Shown here: positions 42,761-51,273 of the stretch, one piece after another
How positions within the stretch are numbered: position 1 is the stretch's first letter
How the letters are laid out: every line of letters starts with the position of its first letter
NCBI GenBank assembly: GCA_958295495.1
Contig: OY282352.1
Coordinates: 4,720,049-4,784,048, forward strand
DNA: 64,000 nt
From: an uncultured Latescibacterota bacterium
GTDB taxonomy: Bacteria > Latescibacterota > UBA2968 > UBA8231
Direction of reading: 5' to 3'
Made by a program: the position numbers and the translations under genes
The notes under the pieces: generated by a model
What the model was told of the DNA's origin: nothing
Seen by the model: only the letters and a program-made list of their open reading frames with translations
Databases searched by the model: none

Positions 42761-43747
42761 ATGATCGGATTTGCTGTTGTAGGGCTGGGCATGGGGCGCA
42801 ACCGCGCCCGGCAGGTGGCCGAGACCAAAGGAGCCGAACTGCGGGTGGTCGTCGATCTCAACGAGGACTTGGCCCGCCAAGTAGGCGCGGAAATGGGTTG
42901 CGCGTCGTGTACAGCCCTCGAAGACGCCTTGGGGCGGGGCGATGTGGATGTCGTACTGGTGATGACCCCGAGCGGGTTGCACGCCCAAATAGGCGTCGAG
43001 GCGCTCAGGGCCGGCAAGCACGTAATCACCACCAAGCCCATGGACGTCAGCACCCGGGCCTGCGACGAGCTGATCGCCGCGGCTGACGCAGGCGGCCTTT
43101 TGCTCGGCGTTGATTACCAAAGCCGCTACGTTGACAACAACTACCGAGTGGCCGAGGCCCTCAAGCAGGGCTTGTTGGGCCGGCCCATTCTCGGGGAGGT
43201 GCGCTTTAAGTGGTTTCGCTCTCAGAACTACTTTGAACACGGCGGCGGCTGGCGCGGCACTTGGGCCATGGACGGCGGCGGATCGCTGGCCAACCAAGGC
43301 TCGCACCTTATTGATCTCCTGCTGTGGTTCATGGGCGTGCCCAAGACCGTCTATGGCGAGACCGCAATAATGAACCACGACATTGAGACTGAGGATATTG
43401 GCCAGGCCATTTTGAATTTCGAGAGCGGTGCCAAGGGGGGCATCTTGGGCACGACGACCTTCCCGGCAAGCCCCTACTTTAGTGCCGAGGTCCACGGCAG
43501 CGAAGGGGGGGTGTTGCTAGATGCGGTGCTGTCGGGCGAGATGCGCGTCTTTGGCGACGGACTAAAAGAGAAGCTGCTGGCCATGCACAATCCGCTGACC
43601 AATGTCGTCGCGGACGTGGTATCGGCCCTAGAAAACGGAACCGCCCTGCGGGTGTATGGCCGCGAGGGCCGCCGCACCGTGGCGCTGTTGGAAAACATCT
43701 ACCGCTCGGCGCGGGAGGGAAAGGTGGTGGATTACCATGACGAATAA
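42761..43747 (+). CDS. Gfo/Idh/MocA-family oxidoreductase 1
   Basis: A 328-residue NAD(P)-dependent oxidoreductase. The Rossmann motif is VVGLGMGRNRA; the cofactor-binding Lys lies in TTKPMD, where EKP is usual, and the catalytic region has NQGSHLIDLL. Such enzymes oxidise or dehydrate sugars and cyclitols. AAAGGAGC precedes ATG 42761. It overlaps the second Gfo/Idh/MocA gene by 11 bases, and both are followed by two enolase-superfamily genes, suggesting one sugar-acid pathway. Confidence 0.88.
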   Translation: MIGFAVVGLGMGRNRARQVAETKGAELRVVVDLNEDLARQVGAEMGCASCTALEDALGRGDVDVVLVMTPSGLHAQIGVEALRAGKHVITTKPMDVSTRACDELIAAADAGGLLLGVDYQSRYVDNNYRVAEALKQGLLGRPILGEVRFKWFRSQNYFEHGGGWRGTWAMDGGGSLANQGSHLIDLLLWFMGVPKTVYGETAIMNHDIETEDIGQAILNFESGAKGGILGTTTFPASPYFSAEVHGSEGGVLLDAVLSGEMRVFGDGLKEKLLAMHNPLTNVVADVVSALENGTALRVYGREGRRTVALLENIYRSAREGKVVDYHDE

Positions 43748-44765
43748 AGTGTGCGCGGCCTTGGTTGGGCTGGACAATCCCCACAGCCGCGGGTGGCTGA
43801 CCTCGCTGCAACATTGCGAGGCGGTGGGCCGGTTGGTCGTCTGTGCGACCGAAGAATGCACGGGCGTCGATCAGGTGTATGGCCGCTTGGACGCGCTGCT
43901 GGCGGCCGAAAAGCTGGGACTAGCCATAGTATGTACGCGCAACGACCAAGCCCCCGATCGCATCGCGCAGCTTTTGCAGGCCGGTGTGCCGACCATCGCC
44001 GAAAAGCCGGTGGCGCGCACGGCCGCTGACATTGCCCGCCTCAACGAACTAGCCGCCGCACAGCAGGTCTTGTGGGCGACGGCCTTTTTGAACCGCTGTC
44101 ATCCACTTGCCGACGAGACGCGCCAACTCATCGCCGCCGGTGTCTTGGGCCGCATCGTCTCCATTGAGGGGCGGATGATCACCAGCACCGTGCAGCAGCG
44201 CAACCCGGACCACTGGCTTTTTGACCGCGCACAGGCCGGCGGGGGGATCCTGCACTGGCTGGCGATCCACACGGTCGATTTGATCCGCTATATCAGCGGC
44301 TTGGAATACCGGAGCGTCAGCGCCCACAAGGCGACCCTGAGCGGCACCGGCATCGACGTCGAGGACGTGCTCGCCGCCTCGTTCCGCATGGACAACGGCG
44401 CACTGGGCAGCCTCCACGCCGGCTATGTCCTGCCGCGCCGCTACGGCGATATCTACTTGTGCTTCAGGGGGACCGCCGGGGATGCGACTTGGGTGATGCA
44501 AAATTGGGACGGACGCGGCGACCGGCTCATCGTCCAGAGCCAAGCTGAGGGCTGGATCGAGGACGAGTACCGCCAATTCGACCGCTCGGTCAGCGAGGCC
44601 CCCGGGTACGGTGGGGCGGCTGGGTTGGGTTTTATCGCCGACTTCGTCGCCGCTAGCCACGGGCGGGGCGCTTTTATCACCAATGGCGACGATGCTTGGC
44701 AGGCCATGCGCTTTGTCGAGGCGGCGTACGATGCGGCTGAACGCGGCTGCCAAGTCGAACTGTAA
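43737..44765 (+). CDS. Gfo/Idh/MocA-family oxidoreductase 2
   Basis: A 342-residue homologue of the preceding gene with the standard EKP motif (TIAEKPVA) and the C-terminal domain (HWLAIHTVDLI). Start ATG 43737 is within the end of gene 1, in another frame; upstream open frame is shadow. The two paralogues may act successively or as a heteromer on a sugar or inositol derivative. A weak terminator-like hairpin follows at 44837-44861. Confidence 0.87.
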   Translation: MTNKVCAALVGLDNPHSRGWLTSLQHCEAVGRLVVCATEECTGVDQVYGRLDALLAAEKLGLAIVCTRNDQAPDRIAQLLQAGVPTIAEKPVARTAADIARLNELAAAQQVLWATAFLNRCHPLADETRQLIAAGVLGRIVSIEGRMITSTVQQRNPDHWLFDRAQAGGGILHWLAIHTVDLIRYISGLEYRSVSAHKATLSGTGIDVEDVLAASFRMDNGALGSLHAGYVLPRRYGDIYLCFRGTAGDATWVMQNWDGRGDRLIVQSQAEGWIEDEYRQFDRSVSEAPGYGGAAGLGFIADFVAASHGRGAFITNGDDAWQAMRFVEAAYDAAERGCQVEL

Positions 44766-44836
44766 GAAGCAAATAGCCGCAACAACCTAGCTCAGGAGGC
44801 AGCCCCGTGAAAGTCGTAGCCGAGACCTCCCGCCTC

Positions 44837-44861
44837 TCCCGCCTCAAGGTGGCATTTTTTT
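44837..44861 (+). terminator. Weak terminator-like hairpin
   Basis: CCGCC-TCAA-GGTGG (one G-T pair) followed by CA and seven T bases. It lies about 70 bases after the second oxidoreductase gene. The stem is only five base pairs. Confidence 0.35.
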
Positions 44862-44987
44862 AGCCATCGCTTAGACAAGTTACAGGACAGGCTGCGGCAA
44901 TTGGGTGCCCGAAAAATCCGGCGCGACAGCGGCTGGTACTGGGACTTAAAACCAGATCTGAAACCGGACGAGGTGTTGGTGCTATGA
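44862..44987 (+). pseudogene. C-terminal remnant of a small protein
   Basis: The frame reads LDKLQDRLRQLGARKIRRDS then GWYWDLKPDLKPDEVLVL and stops at 44985. The tail has the compact, charged look of the C-terminus of small nucleotidyltransferase- or HEPN-type antitoxin-toxin proteins, but I cannot be certain. It lacks a start and is out of phase with the short upstream frame from GTG 44807, as after a frameshift or deletion. Confidence 0.45.
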
Positions 44988-45067
44988 AGGGCAGCCTCCA
45001 AGCGACCGGCAAGCAGCTTATCGCCTAAGGTGAACGCATCTAATTCTTTCCTGAAAGGACGGGGAGT

Positions 45068-46276
45068 TTGTGCGCCAATAAAATAGTCGCTATCCAAACC
45101 TTTGAATTATCGCCTCCGCGGCCGAGCGAGGAAGGCACCCGACCGCTGCGCGAGCAGGCGTGGCTTTGGGCACCTAGGCAGGCCACGCCGATGGATAAAT
45201 TCGCGCCCGAGGAGCGGGTCATGCCCAAGCCGGGGGGAGCAATCTGGGTCAAGGCCACAGCCGAGGACGGCACCTTTGGCCTCGGTCGCACGGATTCGGG
45301 TCATGCGACCCAGCCGATCATCGCCGAGTGCCTAGCCCCCCTAGTCGTCGGGCAAGAGGTGGGTGCCATTGACCGGTGCAACGATCGCATGTGGCGGGGG
45401 ACGCTTTCCTTTGGCAACGAAGGGCTTACGGCGCGGGCGGTTGCCGGGGTTGATCTGGCGCTGTGGGACTTGTGGGGCAAAACCCTCAACCAGCCCGTCT
45501 ATCGGCTGGCCGGAGGCCCGCAGCGCACCCAGATGGAAGTCTATGCCACTGGCAACGATGTGGATTGGTACTTGGAGTTGGGCTTCAAAAAATTCAAACT
45601 GGCCCGTCCGCACGGACCCGTTGATGGCCAAGCCGGAATCGACGGCACGGTCGAGCTGATGGCCAAGTGCCGCGCGTTAATTGGCCCGGACGCCGACTTG
45701 ATGCTCGACTGCTGGATGACCTTTGACCTCGACTTTGCCGTGCGCCTCTGCGAGGCGCTCAAGCCGTATCGGATGCGCTGGATGGAGGAAATGCTGATGC
45801 CCCACGACTGGGAGGGGCACCGCGCCCTGCGCCAGCGCGTGCCTTGGCAGACCCTGGCCGATGGCGAGCACTGGTCCACGCGCCATCCGGGCATGAGGGC
45901 CGTGCAGGAGCGGCTCGTCGATTTGATCCAAGCTGATATCTACTGGATAGGGGGCTTTACCGAGGCGATGAAGCTGGCCCACTACGCCGATTCGCAAGGC
46001 GTCCAGATGTGCCTGCATACTGGAGGCAACGACCCCTATGGCCAGCACTGGACAGCGGCGATGCCCAATACCCCGCTGATCGAGTTTTTCATCGGCTCCC
46101 TGCCCGGGGTGCCGTTGGCCGAGTGCTATATCGGAACGCCTGCAAAGTGGGGGCAACGACACTACAACGTGCCGCCGGGGACCAACGTGCCGCAAAACGG
46201 CCGGCTCGGCCTGCCCAAAGGCCCCGGCTTTGGGATCGACATCCCCGAGGACTGGCTAAGGGAGGTAGAATCGTGA
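45068..46276 (+). CDS. Enolase-superfamily (mandelate racemase-like) dehydratase 1
   Basis: A 402-residue enzyme of the mandelate racemase/muconate lactonizing group, resembling L-rhamnonate or other sugar-acid dehydratases. The K-x-K catalytic pair is in KKFKLAR; metal ligands are in MLDCW, MEEML and LADGEH; the general-base His region is CLHTGGND. The start is TTG 45068 (GGGGAG just upstream), giving MCANKIVAI. It overlaps the second enzyme by four bases (GTGA). Confidence 0.85.
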   Translation: MCANKIVAIQTFELSPPRPSEEGTRPLREQAWLWAPRQATPMDKFAPEERVMPKPGGAIWVKATAEDGTFGLGRTDSGHATQPIIAECLAPLVVGQEVGAIDRCNDRMWRGTLSFGNEGLTARAVAGVDLALWDLWGKTLNQPVYRLAGGPQRTQMEVYATGNDVDWYLELGFKKFKLARPHGPVDGQAGIDGTVELMAKCRALIGPDADLMLDCWMTFDLDFAVRLCEALKPYRMRWMEEMLMPHDWEGHRALRQRVPWQTLADGEHWSTRHPGMRAVQERLVDLIQADIYWIGGFTEAMKLAHYADSQGVQMCLHTGGNDPYGQHWTAAMPNTPLIEFFIGSLPGVPLAECYIGTPAKWGQRHYNVPPGTNVPQNGRLGLPKGPGFGIDIPEDWLREVES

Positions 46277-47277
46277 AAATCACCCAAATCGAAGAGTTCG
46301 TCACCGCAGTGCCGCATATCCCCGCCATTGAAAAAAGTCGTCCCGGGGACTACTTGGAACGGCCCATTAGCCTGATCAAAGTGCATACCGACGAGGGCAT
46401 CTGCGGGGTGGGCGAAGGGGGGCGCGGTGGATCGAGCTTGGGGGCCGAGTGGATCGGGGTCAATCCCATGCAGGTCAACTTGGGCGACAAGGGTGGGGCG
46501 ATGATCATGGCGCTCTACGACATCGTCGGCAAGGCCCTCGGGGTGCCGGCTTGGCGGCTCATGGGGTCTAAGCACTGGGACCGGGTGCCGGTGGGCTGGT
46601 GGTCGCCGCCGCTGGAGCCGCGCGAATTCGCCGCCATGGCCGAGGAAGGGGCCAAGCGCGGGTTCAAGACCCACAAGCTCAAGGCGCGGCCTTGGAACAT
46701 CGTCGAGATCGTCAAGCTGATGACCAAAGCGGCCGGCCCGGACTACGGCATTATCGTCGATCCGAATTTCACCTTCGGCGATTTGAGCACGAGCCTGCGG
46801 CTGGCCGAGTCATTAGAGCCGTATAACATTGAGGCATTTGAGGATCCCTTCCAGTACTTGCCGGGCTGGCACCAGTACCGCGACTTCCGCCGGCACACCC
46901 GCCTCCGGCTCGCGCCTCATTTAGGCGACCCGCAGATGGTGCTAAGCGCGATCCGCGCCGAGGCGGCCGATTGCTTCAATCTGGGCGGCAACGTCGAGCG
47001 CGTACAGATCTGCGCCGGCATGGCCGCGGCGGCCGGGATGCCGGTCTGGTTGCAGGTCGTGGGGTTGGGGTTGGGCGTGTCCGGGGCTTATGGCACGCAT
47101 GTCCACGCGACCATTCCCAATGCCACCATCCCCTCGGACAGCCTGCACTTTACCCGCGAGAACGACCTAATCGGCGGTGCGCTGACGCCGATAGCTGGCT
47201 TCGTGGTTGTGCCGGACGCGCCTGGGCTGGGCGTTGAACTGGACATGGAGGCCGTGGAGCAGTATCGCGTGGGGTAG
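46273..47277 (+). CDS. Enolase-superfamily (mandelate racemase-like) protein 2
   Basis: A 334-residue relative of the previous gene. The K-x-K pair is in HKLKAR and metal ligands in IVDPNF and FEDPFQ. The third usual acidic ligand (the ADE or ADG-E element) is replaced by APHLGDP, so metal binding or reaction may be altered. Start GTG 46273 overlaps the first gene's stop, with GGGAGG upstream; the long frame to the left is a shadow of gene 1. Probably part of the same sugar-acid pathway. Confidence 0.82.
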   Translation: MKITQIEEFVTAVPHIPAIEKSRPGDYLERPISLIKVHTDEGICGVGEGGRGGSSLGAEWIGVNPMQVNLGDKGGAMIMALYDIVGKALGVPAWRLMGSKHWDRVPVGWWSPPLEPREFAAMAEEGAKRGFKTHKLKARPWNIVEIVKLMTKAAGPDYGIIVDPNFTFGDLSTSLRLAESLEPYNIEAFEDPFQYLPGWHQYRDFRRHTRLRLAPHLGDPQMVLSAIRAEAADCFNLGGNVERVQICAGMAAAAGMPVWLQVVGLGLGVSGAYGTHVHATIPNATIPSDSLHFTRENDLIGGALTPIAGFVVVPDAPGLGVELDMEAVEQYRVG

Positions 47278-47322
47278 GAAAAAACTAGCGTTTTCTCAAA
47301 TGCTCATGGAAGGCGACGACGG

Positions 47323-50300
47323 ATGAAAGTAGAACTCATTAGCTGTGGGCCGGCCGTCAACGAGAGCGAGCGCAAGGCCGTTGCCCAACTTAAGACTCGT
47401 CTGATAGCTGAACAGGGCGATGACGAGTGGCTGCTGTTGACCAACCTCGCGTTTTCCACCACTCATCGACGCCAATCAGACGAAATCGACATTGTCGCCA
47501 TTGGCCCGCCTGGAGTTCGGGTCATTGAGGTCAAGCACTGGAACGCGGATTGGGTGGAGCGGAACCCCGAGCTTGTGGAACGCGAGGCCGAGCGGGTAAC
47601 GGACAAGGCGCGCAAGGTAGGTACCACATTGCGCCGGAAGGTTGCGAATCTCGATAGGGTGGATGGGGTGTTTTTGGTCACGCAGGATGCTGCGAAAGTC
47701 AAGCCGCTCGAGGAGCGGGAAGTCCGCGGCGTTCGGTTCCACACGTTTAGCACTCGGCAAGGTGCTTTAGCACTCGGTGCGCCGGCCTCCCTAACGCCGT
47801 CGCAGGTCAGGATGCTGGGCAAGGCTCTGTACCCGAAGGCCAGTGTGGCTATAGACGGTGCGCTGAGACGTTTGGCCGGCTATGTCAACCTGACGCTCCA
47901 GACGCCGGCGGACGAGCGGTTTCATCGAATGTACAAGGGTACGCATTCCACCCGTCGCGATCCCGTGCTCCTGCACCTCTATGACCTGTCGGCGAACGAC
48001 CTGCCGAATCCGGAGGATAGGGCGCGGCGGGAATCTGACGCACTGCACCGGTTGCAACTTTGTCCTTGGGCACCGCGCATTGTCGATTCATTCCAAGAAG
48101 CACCGGGGTACGCTGGCGAGATGTGGTTCTTCACGGTCGCAGACCCGACGGCTCCTAGCGTTAGGGATCGCGCCGACGACGATACGTGGGATGCGAAGGC
48201 GCGGCTAGCCTTCGCTCGGCGAGCAGTAGAAGTATTGATGGAGTTGCACGAAGCGGGTGAGGGCGAGGAGCCCATGCTGCACCGGAACCTCACGTCGGGC
48301 ACGATTCTCGTCAGACATGACAACACGCCGATCTTGACGGGTTTCCAGTACGCCCGGATTCCCGCAGACGTCACGGTGGCGGTCTCCGGCGGCACAGAGG
48401 ACGAGTGGGACGACGCTGTTGCGCCCGAGGTTCGCACTCAGGGCCTTGGGGCGGCGGATCGTCGGTCCGACGTGTACTCGTTGTGCGCTAGTCTGTCCGT
48501 GCTATTTGTAGAACGAGACGATAACGAGAGCTTGGCGGCTAGCATGGCACTGGACGAGGGTAGGGCGGACGATCCGGCGGAGCGAACTACGTTGGAAAAA
48601 CTCCGCGACTCGTTGTCGGCTCTACTGGGTGAACCGCCGGCAGTCGTCGCGCCGCCGGCCCGATTCTGGACCGAAGATCAAGTTGTGAACTTTCGCGGCC
48701 GGGATTACCGGATCGTTTCGCGTCTCGGTTCGGGAGGGGTCGGAACCACGTTTAAGGTGGTGCGGATCGATGGAGTGACCGGCGGGGATCTCGGTGCCTA
48801 CGTCGCCAAGGTGGTCAGCGACGAAGAAACAGGCCGGCGAGTCCTTCAGACATACAATCTGGCGCATTCGCACCTCGCTGATTCGGCCGCGCTTTCCACT
48901 ATCTTCGAAACGGCGGAAGAATGGCGCGACAACGATTTTGTTGCCTTGATGCGGTGGATCGAGGGCGAACCCTTGAGCGAACTTGCCGGTGTACTCCCGA
49001 TTCTCGCCGAAGACTTCCACGAGGAGTCGGGGGAAGCCCTGGCGTTGCGTTGGCTGCAAACGGTTTGCGATGCGTTGGACGTTCTGCATCGCAATGGCTT
49101 GGTCCATGGCGACGTCAGCCCTCGCAACTTGATCGTTGCCAACGATGAGATCGTTGTGACGGACTACGACTGCGTAGCCAAGGTGGGAGATCTGGTCGCC
49201 GCTCCCGGCACCGTCCTATATAGCGCGGATATGCCTCTCAAAGACCGCTTGGCTGCGCCCGCGGACGACTTCTTCGCGTTGGCCGCCAGCTTCTTTCAGG
49301 TGCTTTTCGAGAAGGAGCCGTTTATGTACGATGGCAGCCGGGCCAAAGACCGCGGCTTGAATTGGGAGGGCGTCGAGCGCACGGAGTACCCAACCGTCGC
49401 CGCGTTTCTGGACCAAGCGACGAATCCCGACCGCGAGCAACGATTTGCGTCTGCAGCTGAAGCGAAGGCCGTTTTGAGTCCCCCCTCGGCCACGGAGGCC
49501 GAAAGTGCCGATGCATCCGTTGGCAAGGTCGCGGAACTTCCCGTTCGCCGTGAAAACGAAGTGCCTTGGCTACAACATTTGCTGCGATCCTATCCCGGCT
49601 CTCGCTGGGGAAACAGCGAAACCCGCGGCCTCGACACGGACTTCGCCGCGCAAACCTACGTTGAAACCCCGCTCGAAGAGGCACTGTATGGCGACATTCA
49701 GATGCGAAAAGTTCGGCTCGTCATCTTGTGTGGCAACGCCGGCGACGGGAAAACCGCGTTGCTGCAGCACCTTGCCGCTTGCCTTGGGTTTGGTGTCCAC
49801 AATTCCTCAGAGCGCATTCTGGAGCATCAGATGGACGATGGCCTGATCGTCCGCATGAATCTCGATGGGTCGGCGTCGTGGAAGGAACGTTCCGCCGATG
49901 AGCTTTTGGATGACTTCTTGGCGCCGTTTCGTGAAGGCTCGCCAGACGAGGATATCATCCATCTTCTGGCGATCAACGATGGTCGCCTCTTGGAGTGGAT
50001 GGAACGCCATGATGAGGAAACTCCTCTAACGCAGGCACTCAATGCCGCCTTGATCAAGGGATCCACCCCCGAATCCCACATCCGCTTTATCGACCTCAAC
50101 CAACGGTCGCTCGTCGGTCGCGTTATGCAGGGCGAAGCGCGAATTGAAACCGATTTTCTCGATAACCTGCTCGACAACCTCTATGGCGGAGAAAAAGCCC
50201 CCGAAATTTGGGCACCTTGCGAGACGTGTTCGGCTCAAGATCGCTGCGAGGTTCGCCGTGCAACGCGCCTGTTTGGCCCCTCAGGGCTTCCCCGCATGGC

Positions 50301-51273
50301 AGATGAGCGTGATCGCGCTCGGCAACGGCTGTTCGAGATGTTGCAAGCTATTCATCTTCGCGGCGAAACCCATATCACCGTCCGCGAACTTCGGGCCGCA
50401 CTGGTATATATCCTGTTCGGCGTTCACTTCTGCAGCGACTATCACGCAGGCGAGGACGCTCCGCCCTATTGGGATCGCGCCTTCTCGCCGGAATCGCCGG
50501 GGCGGCAAGGAGAAGTGTTGCAGGAACTAATTCGCTTTGACCCAGCCCTCGAAGCGCATCCGCATATTGATCGGAAGTTGCTGTATCAATACGCGGAGAT
50601 GAGGTTGGAATCGGCGCGTCGGCGGGCCTATTTTGAATGGACCAAAGGCGGCATCGCCGGGCTTACTGCCGATCCCCACGCCCTCGGCTTGGCCCGAGCG
50701 CAACATTATCAGCCGTTCCGAAGCCTCCCAATTGACAAGGACGCGCTTGACGATCTGTGCAGAAAGCTGTGCGAGGGAATCGCGCGCTTGGAAAACCTGC
50801 CGCCCCGCGCATTTGATCGCCCCGGTGTGATCCCGCTACGCATCACGCCTCGCACCCCCACGGATACGGCGTTTTGGGTGGAGAAGCCACTGGCCAGATT
50901 TCGGCTTAAAGCCGACCTGCCAGCCGAATCCGAGGGGATCGACCGCCTGCATCGCCAGGCCTTTCTGGTTTATCGCTATCAGGATGGGCGTGAAGAGCAA
51001 CTCCGCCTCGGTGCCGATTTGTTTCACCTGCTAATGGAACTGAGCGACGGATACCAGTTGGGCGATGTCTCGACCGATGACACCTTTGCCCACTTGTCCA
51101 TCTTCGTGCAGCGACTGGTCCGAGAAGATGACCGCAAGGTGCTGGCTTGGAATCCCATGCAAGACGATGCGATCTACGAAGTCTCTGCGGAGATCGTCGC
51201 TGGTGTGGATTCAGACGTTCAGCAAAAAATGATCATTCAGCGACTGATGGAGGAAACGAAAAATGGCGAATAG
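47323..51273 (+). CDS. NERD-pseudokinase-kinase-ATPase fusion (MAD6-like defence protein)
   Basis: A 1316-residue protein. Residues about 14-150 form a NERD nuclease-like domain with D56 and E69-x-K71 (VIEVKHW). Residues about 190-400 look like a degraded kinase: the catalytic loop is HRNLTSGTILV (His320), lacking the catalytic Asp. Residues about 455-715 are an intact kinase: glycine loop GSGGVGTTF (from 468), Lys496, HGDVSPRNLI (595) and DYD (614) for DFG. From about 745 an ATPase follows, with Walker A GNAGDGKT at 804-811 and a Cys-rich insert (CETCSAQDRCEV). The kinase-NERD pair is like BREX PglW; the fusion to an ATPase and the two following genes fit MAD6 of the MADS defence system. Function is inferred from architecture. 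SD GGAAGG upstream; overlaps the next gene by 11 bases. Confidence 0.8.
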   Translation: MKVELISCGPAVNESERKAVAQLKTRLIAEQGDDEWLLLTNLAFSTTHRRQSDEIDIVAIGPPGVRVIEVKHWNADWVERNPELVEREAERVTDKARKVGTTLRRKVANLDRVDGVFLVTQDAAKVKPLEEREVRGVRFHTFSTRQGALALGAPASLTPSQVRMLGKALYPKASVAIDGALRRLAGYVNLTLQTPADERFHRMYKGTHSTRRDPVLLHLYDLSANDLPNPEDRARRESDALHRLQLCPWAPRIVDSFQEAPGYAGEMWFFTVADPTAPSVRDRADDDTWDAKARLAFARRAVEVLMELHEAGEGEEPMLHRNLTSGTILVRHDNTPILTGFQYARIPADVTVAVSGGTEDEWDDAVAPEVRTQGLGAADRRSDVYSLCASLSVLFVERDDNESLAASMALDEGRADDPAERTTLEKLRDSLSALLGEPPAVVAPPARFWTEDQVVNFRGRDYRIVSRLGSGGVGTTFKVVRIDGVTGGDLGAYVAKVVSDEETGRRVLQTYNLAHSHLADSAALSTIFETAEEWRDNDFVALMRWIEGEPLSELAGVLPILAEDFHEESGEALALRWLQTVCDALDVLHRNGLVHGDVSPRNLIVANDEIVVTDYDCVAKVGDLVAAPGTVLYSADMPLKDRLAAPADDFFALAASFFQVLFEKEPFMYDGSRAKDRGLNWEGVERTEYPTVAAFLDQATNPDREQRFASAAEAKAVLSPPSATEAESADASVGKVAELPVRRENEVPWLQHLLRSYPGSRWGNSETRGLDTDFAAQTYVETPLEEALYGDIQMRKVRLVILCGNAGDGKTALLQHLAACLGFGVHNSSERILEHQMDDGLIVRMNLDGSASWKERSADELLDDFLAPFREGSPDEDIIHLLAINDGRLLEWMERHDEETPLTQALNAALIKGSTPESHIRFIDLNQRSLVGRVMQGEARIETDFLDNLLDNLYGGEKAPEIWAPCETCSAQDRCEVRRATRLFGPSGLPRMADERDRARQRLFEMLQAIHLRGETHITVRELRAALVYILFGVHFCSDYHAGEDAPPYWDRAFSPESPGRQGEVLQELIRFDPALEAHPHIDRKLLYQYAEMRLESARRRAYFEWTKGGIAGLTADPHALGLARAQHYQPFRSLPIDKDALDDLCRKLCEGIARLENLPPRAFDRPGVIPLRITPRTPTDTAFWVEKPLARFRLKADLPAESEGIDRLHRQAFLVYRYQDGREEQLRLGADLFHLLMELSDGYQLGDVSTDDTFAHLSIFVQRLVREDDRKVLAWNPMQDDAIYEVSAEIVAGVDSDVQQKMIIQRLMEETKNGE

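Larger units (their letters stand above)
44766..45067. other. Gene-poor stretch with decayed coding DNA
   Basis: There is no intact gene here. An 18-codon frame from GTG 44807 (with AGGAGG upstream) ends in the T-run at 44855-44861, and a second frame, in another phase, codes for a 40-residue C-terminal-looking piece ending at 44987. The right end carries the ribosome site of the next gene. Confidence 0.55.
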
